Shown: positions 15,797-23,437 of the stretch, in pieces
How the letters are laid out: every line of letters begins with the position of its first letter
Numbering within the stretch: the first letter of the stretch is position 1
Assembly: GCA_018262095.1 (NCBI GenBank)
Contig: JAGTRW010000043.1
Location: forward strand, 1 to 33,567
Source: Pseudomonadota bacterium
Lineage (GTDB): Bacteria; Pseudomonadota; Gammaproteobacteria; Burkholderiales; Rhodocyclaceae
Length of the DNA: 33,567 bases
Direction of reading: 5' to 3'
Program-made: the position numbers and the translations under genes
Notes under the pieces: generated by a model
What the model saw: the letters and a program-made list of their open reading frames with translations, nothing else
The model's database searches: none
Told to the model about the DNA's origin: nothing

Positions 15797-16717
15797 ATGC
15801 AGCAATCTTCTTTGCGCCAACGTTTGTCGGGCGTCTTTACCGCGCTCGTCACCCCGATGCAAGACGGCGCGCTCGACCTCTCCGCTTTCGAACGTCATGT
15901 CGCGGCGCAACTCGATGCCGGAATACACGGCCTGGTGCCGGTCGGAACCACCGGCGAAGCGGCGACGCTGAGCCGCGCTGAAATCGCGCAGCTCATCGGC
16001 TCGACGGTTGCGCTGGCTGGCGGGAACGCCTTTGTGATGGCCGGCGTCGGTTCGAATTCGACGACGACCACCATCGACAACGCGCGTCACGCCGCCGATC
16101 TTGGCGTCGACGGCCTGCTCGTCGTCACGCCCTATTACAACAAGCCGTCGCAGAACGGTTTGTTCGACCATTTCGCGGCAGTGGCGGCGGCGGTCGACTT
16201 GCCGATCACGCTCTACAGCGTTCCCGGCCGCACCGGCGTCGAGCTTGCCGCGCCAACCGCGGCGCGGCTGGCGGCGGCCTGCCCGAACATCGTCTCGATC
16301 AAGGAAGCCGGCGGACGCTGCGAGCGCGTCAGCGAATTGCGCCTCGCCTGCGGCGCCGACTTCGTCGTGCACTCGGGCGACGATGCGCTGACCTTGCCCT
16401 TTCTGGCGCTCGGCGCGGCGGGCGTGATCAGCGTCGCGTCCAACCTGCTGCCGCGCGAAATGGTTCGCCTCTACGACGCCTGGCAGGCGGGTGATTGCGC
16501 CTTGGCGTTGAGGCTGCACGAGGGGATTTACGACCTGCTGCGCCACCTCTTCATCGAGAGCAATCCGGTTCCGGTCAAGGCGGCGTTGGCCGCCGCCGGG
16601 CTGATGTCCGCCGAGGTCAGAGCGCCGCTTGGCGCGCTCACGACCGACTCACAGGCGGCGCTCAGGCAGAGCCTGACGCGTTTCGAAGAATGGCGCGGCG
16701 TCTCCGAACAGCCATGA
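15797..16717 (+). CDS. DapA homologue (4-hydroxy-tetrahydrodipicolinate synthase family), catabolic paralogue
   Basis: A 306-residue class I aldolase with the full set of DHDPS residues: G50-T-T-G-E54, Y113-Y-N-K-P, Y140 followed by P-G-R145-T, and the Schiff-base K169 in V-S-I-K-E-A-G-G. By residues it could make dihydrodipicolinate. However, it sits as third gene of a catabolic operon 18 bp after the aldehyde dehydrogenase, so a lyase or deaminase role is more likely (for example a pyrroline-4-hydroxy-2-carboxylate-deaminase-like step) or the reverse aldol of the pathway. The start at 15797 has AAAGGA six bases upstream; an ATG at 15782 is less well placed. It is not closely similar to the family member at 7691. 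Confidence 0.88.
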   Translation: MQQSSLRQRLSGVFTALVTPMQDGALDLSAFERHVAAQLDAGIHGLVPVGTTGEAATLSRAEIAQLIGSTVALAGGNAFVMAGVGSNSTTTTIDNARHAADLGVDGLLVVTPYYNKPSQNGLFDHFAAVAAAVDLPITLYSVPGRTGVELAAPTAARLAAACPNIVSIKEAGGRCERVSELRLACGADFVVHSGDDALTLPFLALGAAGVISVASNLLPREMVRLYDAWQAGDCALALRLHEGIYDLLRHLFIESNPVPVKAALAAAGLMSAEVRAPLGALTTDSQAALRQSLTRFEEWRGVSEQP

Positions 16718-16760
16718 GCGCGAGCGTCGCGGCGGCGGCCGGCAAAGCGTATCGCGCTGC

Positions 16761-16785
16761 GCGAGCGCGGCGATGGCGCGCTCGC
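16761..16785. terminator. 9-bp perfect hairpin between operon A and operon B
   Basis: GCGAGCGCG (16761-16769) pairs perfectly with CGCGCTCGC (16777-16785) around a 7-nt loop. It lies 43 bases after the dapA-like stop and 16 bases before leader module 2. There is no T tract, so it may be a 3'-end stabiliser or a Rho-assisted terminator that separates the two transcription units. Confidence 0.45.
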
Positions 16786-16801
16786 CTGGGCGACGCCAGC
16801 C

Positions 16802-16868
16802 TGCAAAAAAACGCACAAGTTCACCGCCTTCATTTGTATCGACTTGCCCAAACCCCGACGTTAATCTC
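16802..16868 (+). promoter_or_regulatory. leader module copy 2 (promoter/activator region of operon B)
   Basis: A gap-free match to 13054-13120, with the same blocks TGCAAAAAAAC, TTCATTTGTATCGAC and TAATCTC. TCGACT and TAATCT are again separated by 17 bp. The first start codon downstream, that of a 23-codon ORF, is 40 bases away, compared with 37 in operon A. The conservation in an otherwise unrelated intergenic region suggests common control of both operons. Confidence 0.6.
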
Positions 16869-16908
16869 ATCGTCGAGAGCGTGTCGGTTTTCACTGAGAG
16901 AAAAAGCC

Positions 16909-16980
16909 ATGGTCCTGAATCGCTATCGTCATCAACTGCCAGCCAGCGAAGCGTTGGCCCTGGCGGCTGCGTTCAAATGA
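16909..16980 (+). CDS. 23-codon leader ORF overlapping the Fe-S subunit start
   Basis: The ORF begins M-V-L-N-R-Y-R-H-Q-L-P and ends A-L-A-A-A-F-K before TGA. Its ATG lies at nearly the same distance from leader module 2 as the first gene of operon A does from module 1. It is preceded by a purine-rich GAGAGAAAAAG. Its stop codon overlaps the ATG of the next gene (AAATGA), which itself has no ribosome site of its own. This fits translational coupling. Whether the peptide has a function, or only delivers ribosomes, is open. Confidence 0.5.
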   Translation: MVLNRYRHQLPASEALALAAAFK

Positions 16981-17246
16981 GCGGCACGCTCTACTGGATG
17001 GGCGACGCCGTGGCCTTCCGTGCGGGCGAGACGGTTGCGGCGGCGCTGCGCCGCAGCGGCATCGACGACTTCGGTCCGGCGCTCGGCGAGCTGCGCGCTC
17101 GCTATTTTTGCGGTATCGGCAGTTGCCAGGCCTGTCTCGTTTCGCTCAATGGCGATTCGCTGATCGAGGCTTGCCTGACGCCAGCGCGCGAAGGCATGCG
17201 TTTGAGCGCCGCCTTGCCGCTCGCCGAGGAGCACGGCCATGAGTGA
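16977..17246 (+). CDS. (2Fe-2S) ferredoxin-like subunit (HcnA / D-hydroxyproline dehydrogenase gamma-like)
   Basis: An 89-residue small iron-sulfur protein. The plant-type 2Fe-2S ligands are C45-G-I-G-S-C50-Q-A-C53 and C66. The N terminus (F-R-A-G-E-T-V-A-A-A-L) matches the fold seen in the small subunits of hydrogen cyanide synthase and D-hydroxyproline or opine dehydrogenases. The ATG at 16977 overlaps the stop of the 23-codon ORF. Its own 3' end overlaps the next gene by 8 bp, so the Fe-S and FAD/NAD subunits are made in tight coupling. It should pass electrons within the heteromeric complex. Confidence 0.85.
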   Translation: MSGTLYWMGDAVAFRAGETVAAALRRSGIDDFGPALGELRARYFCGIGSCQACLVSLNGDSLIEACLTPAREGMRLSAALPLAEEHGHE

Positions 17247-18558
17247 GCCCGACGTTCTGGTGGTCGGCGGCGGCCCGGCCGGTGTCGCCGCGGCGATTGA
17301 ACTCGCGCAACTGGGCCTGACCGTGACGCTGGCCGAACAAGGCAGCCGTCTGGGGGGAGCGATCCACCGTCAATACGTCGGCCAGGGCGAGAGTCCGTTG
17401 GCGATTCCCGGCCGCCATCGCCGCCACTGGCAAGGGCTTGCGCTGGGGCTGGCGAACGCCGGCGAGCGCATCCGGGTCATGGTCGAAGCGGTCTTTCTTG
17501 GCGTCGACGGCGACTCGCGATTTCTGCTCGACGACCGCCGCGCCGGCAAGGTCATCGGCCTGTCGCCGAAGGCGGTCGTCCTGGCGGTCGGCGCGATCGA
17601 ACGCATCGTTCCGCGTCCAGGCTGGGAGCTTCCCGGCGTGACCACCGCCGGCGGCATGCAGCTGCAGCTCAAGGAAACCGGCGAAGCGCCGACCGGCGCG
17701 ATTCTGATTGCAGGCAACGGGCCTTTGCCGCTGGCGCTGGGGGCCCAACTGGCCGCCGCCGGCAACCCGCCGCTGGCCATTCTCGAGCGCGGCGAGCCGT
17801 GGCGTGCGGCGCTGCGCCATCCCGCGGCTGCGGTCGCTGGCCTGCGCTCGCCGGCGCACGTCGCCGAGGCCGCCGGCTACGCGCTTCGCCTGGCACGCGC
17901 CGGCGTACCGTACCGCAGCGGCTGGAGCGTCACGGCGATCGAGGCGCTGCGCCAAGGTCTGCTGGTCAGTTGCCAGCACGTCAGTGGGCGAACGATGCAG
18001 CACCGCGTTGCCCATCTCGCGTTGCACGACGGTCTGGCCACCAATAGCAGCGGATTGCCGGCGCCCGTCGTCGACGGCGTTGCCATCGTCAGGGCCGGCG
18101 ATTGTCGCGAGGTGCTCGGTGCCGACGCGGCGATTAGCGATGGCCTGCGCGCCGCGCGAACGATTGCCCGGCAGCTCTGCCCGGCGGCGCCGCAGCGCGA
18201 GCTTGCGCGCGACTTCGAGCGCGAGCTCGCGGCGGCGCGGCGCATGCAGCGCTCGATCCAGACCTTGTGCCGGGCGGCGGATTGGCCGATCGCGCCGGAC
18301 ACCGTCGTCTGTCGCTGCGAGGGCTTGCGGCGCAGCGACCTCGATTCGCTGCAGGGCGCGTCGTCGGCGCGTGAAATCCGCCTGCTCGGCCGGTTCGGAA
18401 TGGGCGCCTGCCAGGGGCGTTCGTGCCTGGCCAGCGTCAAGGCGATCACTGCCGAAGCCGGCGCTTCATTCGACATCACGGTGGCCGACCCGGTCGTTCA
18501 GCGCTGGCCGCTGCGCCCGGTTTCGGTGGTTGCGCTGGCCGCCTTCAGCGACGTCTAG
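17239..18558 (+). CDS. FAD/NAD-dependent oxidoreductase with BFD-like Fe-S tail (OoxA/HcnB/alpha-subunit-like)
   Basis: A 439-residue flavoprotein with two Rossmann motifs: V-V-G10-G-G12-P-A-G15 at the N terminus, and a second dinucleotide site around residues 153-170 (I-L-I-A-G-N-G-P). The C-terminal tail has four Cys, C358-R-C360 and C391-Q-G-R-S-C396, the spacing of a bacterioferritin-associated-ferredoxin-type [2Fe-2S] domain. This architecture is that of the alpha subunit of opine oxidases, HcnB and D-hydroxyproline dehydrogenase. With the 2Fe-2S protein upstream and the DAO-type protein in operon A, a complete three-subunit enzyme can be formed, though its genes are split over two operons. 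Confidence 0.87.
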   Translation: MSEPDVLVVGGGPAGVAAAIELAQLGLTVTLAEQGSRLGGAIHRQYVGQGESPLAIPGRHRRHWQGLALGLANAGERIRVMVEAVFLGVDGDSRFLLDDRRAGKVIGLSPKAVVLAVGAIERIVPRPGWELPGVTTAGGMQLQLKETGEAPTGAILIAGNGPLPLALGAQLAAAGNPPLAILERGEPWRAALRHPAAAVAGLRSPAHVAEAAGYALRLARAGVPYRSGWSVTAIEALRQGLLVSCQHVSGRTMQHRVAHLALHDGLATNSSGLPAPVVDGVAIVRAGDCREVLGADAAISDGLRAARTIARQLCPAAPQRELARDFERELAAARRMQRSIQTLCRAADWPIAPDTVVCRCEGLRRSDLDSLQGASSAREIRLLGRFGMGACQGRSCLASVKAITAEAGASFDITVADPVVQRWPLRPVSVVALAAFSDV

Positions 18559-18577
18559 AAAGTTCCTTTTTATCAAC

Positions 18578-18591
18578 CGGCAATTTTGCCG
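18578..18591. other. small stem-loop before the substrate-binding-protein gene
   Basis: CGGCAATTTTGCCG folds to a 5-bp stem with a 4-nt loop, 19 bases before the ATG at 18611. It could affect processing or stability of the transport part of the message. It is weak and has no true T tract. Confidence 0.3.
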
Positions 18592-18610
18592 TTCTCTTTC
18601 GGAGAAGACC

Positions 18611-19462
18611 ATGCAACAAGAAAGCAGACGTAGGTTCACGATGAACGTGCTTGCCCTATCCGCAGCCGCCTGTTTTTCGGGTACGGTGCTGGCCCAGGGG
18701 AACACCGAGGCCACCTCGACCTGGGACCGCATCGCGGCGACCAAAACGATACGCATCGGCGCGGTTCCCGGCGCGCCGCCCAACTACCAGAAGGACCCGG
18801 CCACCGGCGAGTGGAGCGGAATCATGATCGACCTGGCCAAGAACCTGGCCGCCAAGCTGAACGTTCGCCTGGAAATCCTCGAGACGACCTGGGGCAACTC
18901 GATCCTCGACCTGCAGACCAACAAGATCGACATTTTCTTCGGCCTGAACCCGACGCCGCAGCGCGCCGAAGTCATCAACTTCTCCGATCCGCTCTATCAG
19001 AACGCCTATAGCCTGATCGCCAAGAAGGGCTTCAATCCGAAGACCTGGGACGAGCTCAACAAGCCGGAAATCACCATCGCCGTCGACGTCGGTTCATCCT
19101 ACGACAACCTGGTCACCGCGATGTACGACAAGGCCAAGATCCTGCGCTTCGAGAAGTCCAACGACGCCACGCTGGCGGTGCAGACCGGCCGTGCCGACGT
19201 GCAGCCGCTGGTGGTCACGGTGTCGACCGGAATCGTCAAGAAGAACCCGAACATCGGTCATCTGGTCGTCCCCGAACCGGTCAAGGCCTCGAGCAGCAAC
19301 GCCGGATTCCGCAAGGAGGCGAGCAAGCAATGGGTGAACTACGTCAATAGCTGGATTGCCGAGACGCGCAAAGCCGGGACCGTCAATACCATCGTGCTGA
19401 CCAATCTGGACAAGCTGATGGGAATCAAGCGCAACGAGATCCCGGTCATCGTCAATTTTTGA
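18611..19462 (+). CDS. polar amino acid ABC transporter, substrate-binding protein
   Basis: A 283-residue periplasmic binding protein of the HisJ/GlnH family (SBP_bac_3). The N terminus carries S-R-R-R-F-T-M followed by a hydrophobic core ending V-L-A-Q, so it resembles a Tat-type signal. The mature part shows the family pattern: T-I-R-I-G-A-V-P-G-A-P-P, then G-I-M-I-D-L-A-K, and D-I-F-F-G-L-N-P-T-P-Q-R-A-E-V-I-N-F-S-D-P. The permease and ATPase genes follow. Because it lies in the same operon as the amine dehydrogenase subunits, it probably captures the substrate or a related amino acid. Ribosome site CGGAGAAG. A stem-loop with T run follows the gene. Confidence 0.92.
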   Translation: MQQESRRRFTMNVLALSAAACFSGTVLAQGNTEATSTWDRIAATKTIRIGAVPGAPPNYQKDPATGEWSGIMIDLAKNLAAKLNVRLEILETTWGNSILDLQTNKIDIFFGLNPTPQRAEVINFSDPLYQNAYSLIAKKGFNPKTWDELNKPEITIAVDVGSSYDNLVTAMYDKAKILRFEKSNDATLAVQTGRADVQPLVVTVSTGIVKKNPNIGHLVVPEPVKASSSNAGFRKEASKQWVNYVNSWIAETRKAGTVNTIVLTNLDKLMGIKRNEIPVIVNF

Positions 19463-19473
19463 TCCGCTGCGAT

Positions 19474-19527
19474 CGCTTCGGTCCGCTCATGGCGAGCGAT
19501 GCTGATCGGATCGAAGCGCAGTTTTTT
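19474..19527 (+). terminator. intrinsic terminator (or attenuator) inside the ABC transporter operon
   Basis: CGCTTCGGTCCG (19474-19485) pairs with CGGATCGAAGCG (19507-19518), giving 11 Watson-Crick pairs and one G-U pair. Two bases later comes a run of six T (19522-19527). Inside the loop a second hairpin (CGCTC-atggc-GAGCG, 19484-19498) would compete with the long stem. This would reduce expression of permease and ATPase relative to the binding protein. Confidence 0.65.
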
Positions 19528-19562
19528 GACTTGAGTGGATTCGTCCCAATCCAGGAGATAAC

Positions 19563-20219
19563 GTGTACCAATGGAATTTTGCCTTTCTCGTTGACTTCCG
19601 CGGCTTGTTGCTCAGCGGCGTCCTGTACACGCTGGGCTATACCGTCTTGTGCATCGTACTGGGGCTGCTGTTCGGGCTCATTGCGGGAATCGGTCAGCTG
19701 TCGCCGTCGAAGTGGATCAACTCGCCGCTCAAGGCGTATGTCGAGATCTTTCGCTGCACGCCGGTGCTGATCCAGCTGATCTGGTTCTACTACGCGCTGC
19801 CCAGCCTGCTCGGCATCGAAATGTCGGCGTCGACCGCGGCGATCCTGGCGCTCTCCTTGTACGGCGGCGCTTTCTATTCGGAGATCATCCGCGGCGGCAT
19901 CATCTCGATCGACCCGGGGCAGCCGGAAGCGGCGCGCGCGCTGGGTATGACCAAGTTCCAGATCATGCACCGCGTCGTCCTGCCACAGGCCTTGCGGCGC
20001 ATGACGCCGCCGCTGCTCAACCAGTCGATCATGCAGCTCAAGAACACTTCGCTGGTGTCGGTGCTGGCGCTGCCCGACCTGGTCTACCAGGGCCAGCTGA
20101 TCGTCCATGAGACGTACCGGCCGCTCGAAACCTATACGCTGATCGCGCTGATCTATCTGGCCATCCTGCTGCCGACGACGACGCTCGTCAAGCGACTCGA
20201 GACGCGCACTGCACTATAA
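19563..20219 (+). CDS. polar amino acid ABC transporter, permease
   Basis: A 218-residue inner-membrane permease of the HisM/GlnP family with about five membrane segments. It contains the typical sequence E-I-F-R-C-T-P-V-L-I-Q and the ATPase-contact loop (E-A-A-R-A-L-G-M-T near residue 130, followed by P-Q-A-L-R). The start is GTG at 19563, six bases after AGGAG, and no in-frame ATG fits. Only one permease gene is present, so it should work as a homodimer. It lies behind a strong stem-loop and before the ATPase gene. Confidence 0.93.
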   Translation: MYQWNFAFLVDFRGLLLSGVLYTLGYTVLCIVLGLLFGLIAGIGQLSPSKWINSPLKAYVEIFRCTPVLIQLIWFYYALPSLLGIEMSASTAAILALSLYGGAFYSEIIRGGIISIDPGQPEAARALGMTKFQIMHRVVLPQALRRMTPPLLNQSIMQLKNTSLVSVLALPDLVYQGQLIVHETYRPLETYTLIALIYLAILLPTTTLVKRLETRTAL

Positions 20220-20247
20220 ACCCCGCAACTTGCCTATGGATAAGCTC

Positions 20248-21051
20248 ATGACCGAAGCGATGATTGAAATTGACGGATTACACAAGCAGTTTGGCGACAA
20301 CGTCGTGCTCAAGGGAATTTCGATGCGCGTCGCCAAAGGCACGGTGGTCGCCCTGATCGGATCGTCGGGTTCCGGCAAGTCGACGCTGCTCAGATGCATC
20401 AATCTGCTGACGATCCCCGACGCCGGATCGGTTCGCGTCGGCTCTCACGTCATGACCTATTCGGGTGATAGCACCCAGTTGCCCAAGGATCGCGAGCAGG
20501 CGGCGTTTCGCGCCAATACCGGGATGGTCTTCCAGCATTTCAACCTGTTTCCGCACATGACCGTGTTGCACAACGTGATGGAAGGCATGGTGACGGTGTT
20601 GCGCAAGCCAAGGGCGCAGGCTGAACAAGAGGCCATCGCACTGCTTGAGAAAGTCGGCCTGCGCGACAAGGCCGGTGAGTTCCCGCACTGCCTCTCGGGC
20701 GGGCAGAAGCAGCGCGTGGCGATCGCGCGTGCGCTGGCGATGCAGCCGCAGGTGATGCTCTTCGACGAGGCGACTTCAGCGCTCGACCCCGAACTGGTCG
20801 GCGAGGTGCAAGCGGTGATGCGCGCGCTCGCCGACGACGGCATGACGATGATCATCGTCACGCACGAGATTTCGTTTGCCCGCGAACTGGCCGACGAAGT
20901 CGTCTTCATGGGCGACGGCGTCGTCGTCGAAAGCGGACCGGCCAAGGACGTCATCGACAACCCCCGGCAGAGCGCGACGAGGCTGTTTCTGTCGCGCTTC
21001 AACGGCAAGTCGCCCGGCCGCGATGAGTCGCCTCGGGTCAACCGCTGCTGA
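20248..21051 (+). CDS. polar amino acid ABC transporter, ATP-binding protein
   Basis: A 267-residue ATPase of the GlnQ/HisP family. Walker A is G-S-S-G-S-G-K-S-T, the Q loop is in M-V-F-Q-H-F-N-L-F-P-H, the signature is L-S-G-G-Q-K-Q-R, Walker B is V-M-L-F-D-E-A-T-S-A-L-D, and the switch His is in V-T-H-E. The start is uncertain: ATG at 20248 has GGATAAG upstream, while ATG 20236 and TTG 20230 are in frame and also possible. It closes the transport module with the genes at 18611 and 19563. Confidence 0.93.
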   Translation: MTEAMIEIDGLHKQFGDNVVLKGISMRVAKGTVVALIGSSGSGKSTLLRCINLLTIPDAGSVRVGSHVMTYSGDSTQLPKDREQAAFRANTGMVFQHFNLFPHMTVLHNVMEGMVTVLRKPRAQAEQEAIALLEKVGLRDKAGEFPHCLSGGQKQRVAIARALAMQPQVMLFDEATSALDPELVGEVQAVMRALADDGMTMIIVTHEISFARELADEVVFMGDGVVVESGPAKDVIDNPRQSATRLFLSRFNGKSPGRDESPRVNRC

Positions 21052-21087
21052 GCCGGCAGCCTAGCCTTTTCAATATTGGAGTTAGCC

Positions 21088-22185
21088 ATGTCTACTCAAT
21101 CGTCCAAACGCAATGTCCTGGTCGTCGGCGCCGGCAGACTGGGGTCGGCGATCATCAGGCGCCTGCAGGCCAGCGAAAACTATGGCGTCAGCATCGCCGA
21201 TCCGCACCGTGAGACCTTGCAGAGGAACCGAGCGATGGGGGTTGAAGGCGTCGAGCTGTGCGGAACGCAATATTTGCCGATCCTCAAAAACGCCATGCAG
21301 AACGTCTCGGCGGTGATCTGCGCGGCGCCCGATTTTGTCGCCCTCGACGTCGCGCGCGCCGCGCTTGAATGCGGCTGCCATTACCTCGACGCTGCGGAGA
21401 ACCCGGCGACACGCAGTCAGATCGGCGCGCTCGCCGCGGGCGCCGGGTCGGCTTTCGTCCCGGGCTGCGGGCTGGCGCCTGGTTACGTCAGTTCGCTGGC
21501 GGCCGAGGTCTTGCGCGAAGCCGGGCCGGGCGCCGAAATCACGGTCTATGTCGGTGCCTTGCCGAAGCAGCGGATCAATCGCCTCGGCTACGGAAACATG
21601 TGGGGAATCGACGGCCTGATGACCGAATACACGTCGCCGTGTCGCGCCATCCGCGCTCGACAGATCGTCGATCTGTTGCCCTTGTCCGAGCTCGAGGATT
21701 TCCATTTCAAGGGAATGAAGTTCGAAGCGTTTACCACCGCCGGAACGCTCGACGATCTGGTGCAGTCGAACGCCGGTCGGGTCAATGGCCTGGCCTTCAA
21801 GACGATACGCTATCCGGGCCATCTCGATTACATGAAGCTGCTGATCGACGACCTCGGCTTGGGCGCCCGTACCGCGATGCTCAAAAGCCTGCTGCTCAAC
21901 GGACTGCCCAGGGTCGATGCCGACCAGCTGATCGTCTGCGTCGAAGCGCGCGCGGCAGCCGGCACCGATCTTCCGCTTCGCCGCGAACTGCACTTCACGT
22001 CGACCGAACTGCCCGGCGGGCAATCCGAAAGTTCGGTGGCGAGCGTTTCGGCTGATCATGTCTGTTCGGTGATGGATCTGCTGTGCGGCGAGAGCCTGCC
22101 GGCGCATGGGCTGCTTTCGCATTCGGAAATCAGCTTGGGCACGCTGTCGCAAAGCGTCTTTTTCAAACCGCTCGATCAAGGCTAG
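21088..22185 (+). CDS. saccharopine-dehydrogenase-like oxidoreductase
   Basis: A 365-residue protein of the saccharopine dehydrogenase / L-lysine dehydrogenase superfamily. The NAD(P) site is V-L-V-V-G-A-G-R-L-G-S near residues 10-20; then come C-G-C-H-Y-L-D-A-A and P-G-C-G-L-A-P-G-Y, a conserved family motif. The rest is the C-terminal substrate domain. Family members oxidise or reduce secondary amines of the saccharopine type, which are themselves opine-like (N-carboxyalkyl amino acids). The gene follows the ABC importer by 36 bp with ribosome site TTGGAG and is probably the last gene of operon B. In this setting it may process the opine or imine intermediate. Inference; the substrate is unknown. 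Confidence 0.82.
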   Translation: MSTQSSKRNVLVVGAGRLGSAIIRRLQASENYGVSIADPHRETLQRNRAMGVEGVELCGTQYLPILKNAMQNVSAVICAAPDFVALDVARAALECGCHYLDAAENPATRSQIGALAAGAGSAFVPGCGLAPGYVSSLAAEVLREAGPGAEITVYVGALPKQRINRLGYGNMWGIDGLMTEYTSPCRAIRARQIVDLLPLSELEDFHFKGMKFEAFTTAGTLDDLVQSNAGRVNGLAFKTIRYPGHLDYMKLLIDDLGLGARTAMLKSLLLNGLPRVDADQLIVCVEARAAAGTDLPLRRELHFTSTELPGGQSESSVASVSADHVCSVMDLLCGESLPAHGLLSHSEISLGTLSQSVFFKPLDQG

Positions 22186-22360
22186 AGAGGCCACCGCCGG
22201 GCGCCGCGTCGAGCGGCAATCCTGGCGTGTTGCGGCGCAGAACCCGCGTGCTTGCTGGCGTCTACGGCCGGGGGGTCGAAGACGGCCGTGTTCATTGGCG
22301 CGCAGCGATGCGCAATTGCGTTACCATGACGATCGCCCAATCTCAAAGAAAGCCGATTCC

Positions 22361-23428
22361 ATGAGCACGCTATTCGACCCGCTCAACGCCGGTGCGCTGA
22401 CCTTGCCCAATCGCCTGCTGATGGCGCCGCTGACGCGCTGTCGCGCCGGCGCCGAGCACCTGCCGAACGCGCTGATGGCGCAGTACTACGCGCAGCGTGC
22501 CAGCGCCGGGCTGATCGTCGCCGAGGCGACGATGGCGATCGAGGGCAATTCGTCGTTCTGGATGGAACCTGGAATTTACAATGCCGCCCAGGTCGCCGGC
22601 TGGCAACTGACGACCGCTGCCGTGCATGCGGCGGGCGGCCGCATCGTGCTCCAGCTCTGGCACGGCGGGCGCGCCTGCCACCCGCTGCTCAACGGTGGCG
22701 CGCAGCCGGTGGCGCCCAGTCCTTTGATGATCACCGGCGACGAGGTACGCACGCCGCAGGGCAAGCAGCCCTACGTCGTTCCGCGTGAATTGCGCGACGA
22801 CGAACTGCCGGCGATCGTTGCGGGCTTCGCCAAGGCCGCCGAAAATGCCAAGGCGGCGGGCTTTGACGGCGTCGAAGTGCACGGCGCCAACGGCTACCTG
22901 CTCGACGAATTCCTGCGCGACGGCGCCAACCAGCGCGTCGGCCGCTATGGCGGCAGCGTCGACAACCGCGCCCGGCTGATGTTCGAAGTGATCGAAGCGG
23001 TGAGCCGCGTGTGGGGCAGCGATCGGGTCGGCTTGCGTCTGTCGCCGCTCAACAGCTACAACAGCATGATCGACAGCGACCCGATCGGCCTTTCGACCTG
23101 GCTCGCCAAGCGGCTCAACGACTTCGACCTCGCCTACCTGCATCTGATGCGCGGCGATTTCCTGCAGCAACAGCGCGGCGACGTGATGACGCCGGTGCGT
23201 GCCAATTACCGCGGCGTGCTGATCGGCAATATGGGCTACACGGCCGTCGAGGCCAGCGCCGCGATCGCGCAGGGCAAAGTCGATGGCGTCGCCTTCGGCA
23301 CCGCTTTCCTGGCCAATCCGGACCTGCCGGCGCGGATTGCGGCCGGCGCGCCGCTCAATGCGCCGCAGCCGGCGAGCTTCTACACGCCGGGGCCCGAGGG
23401 CTATACCGATTATCCGTCGTGGTCGTGA
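22361..23428 (+). CDS. Old Yellow Enzyme family alkene reductase
   Basis: A 355-residue FMN-dependent ene-reductase of the NemA/OPR type, reducing C=C bonds next to carbonyl or nitro groups with NAD(P)H. Features are the N-terminal barrel start (N-R-L-L-M-A-P-L-T-R-C-R), L-Q-L-W-H-G-G-R, and the substrate motif V-H-G-A-N-G-Y-L-L-D-E-F-L. In that motif the first H and N bind the carbonyl and Y is the proton donor. The block R-Y-G-G-S-V-D-N-R-A-R-L follows. Start at 22361; the ribosome site is poor (AAAGAAAG). The 175 bp before it hold no clear promoter. The thioredoxin-like gene begins 9 bp after it. Confidence 0.9.
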   Translation: MSTLFDPLNAGALTLPNRLLMAPLTRCRAGAEHLPNALMAQYYAQRASAGLIVAEATMAIEGNSSFWMEPGIYNAAQVAGWQLTTAAVHAAGGRIVLQLWHGGRACHPLLNGGAQPVAPSPLMITGDEVRTPQGKQPYVVPRELRDDELPAIVAGFAKAAENAKAAGFDGVEVHGANGYLLDEFLRDGANQRVGRYGGSVDNRARLMFEVIEAVSRVWGSDRVGLRLSPLNSYNSMIDSDPIGLSTWLAKRLNDFDLAYLHLMRGDFLQQQRGDVMTPVRANYRGVLIGNMGYTAVEASAAIAQGKVDGVAFGTAFLANPDLPARIAAGAPLNAPQPASFYTPGPEGYTDYPSWS

Positions 23429-23437
23429 TCGGCGATC

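Noticed and set aside
14414-16546. 710-codon reverse frame across the aldehyde dehydrogenase and dapA-like genes
   Set aside because: It spans two clear enzymes on the other strand and has shadow composition.
22264-22289. ACGGCC ... GGCCGT stem before the Old Yellow Enzyme gene
   Set aside because: Six-base arms in GC-rich DNA are expected by chance; no T tract or promoter association.
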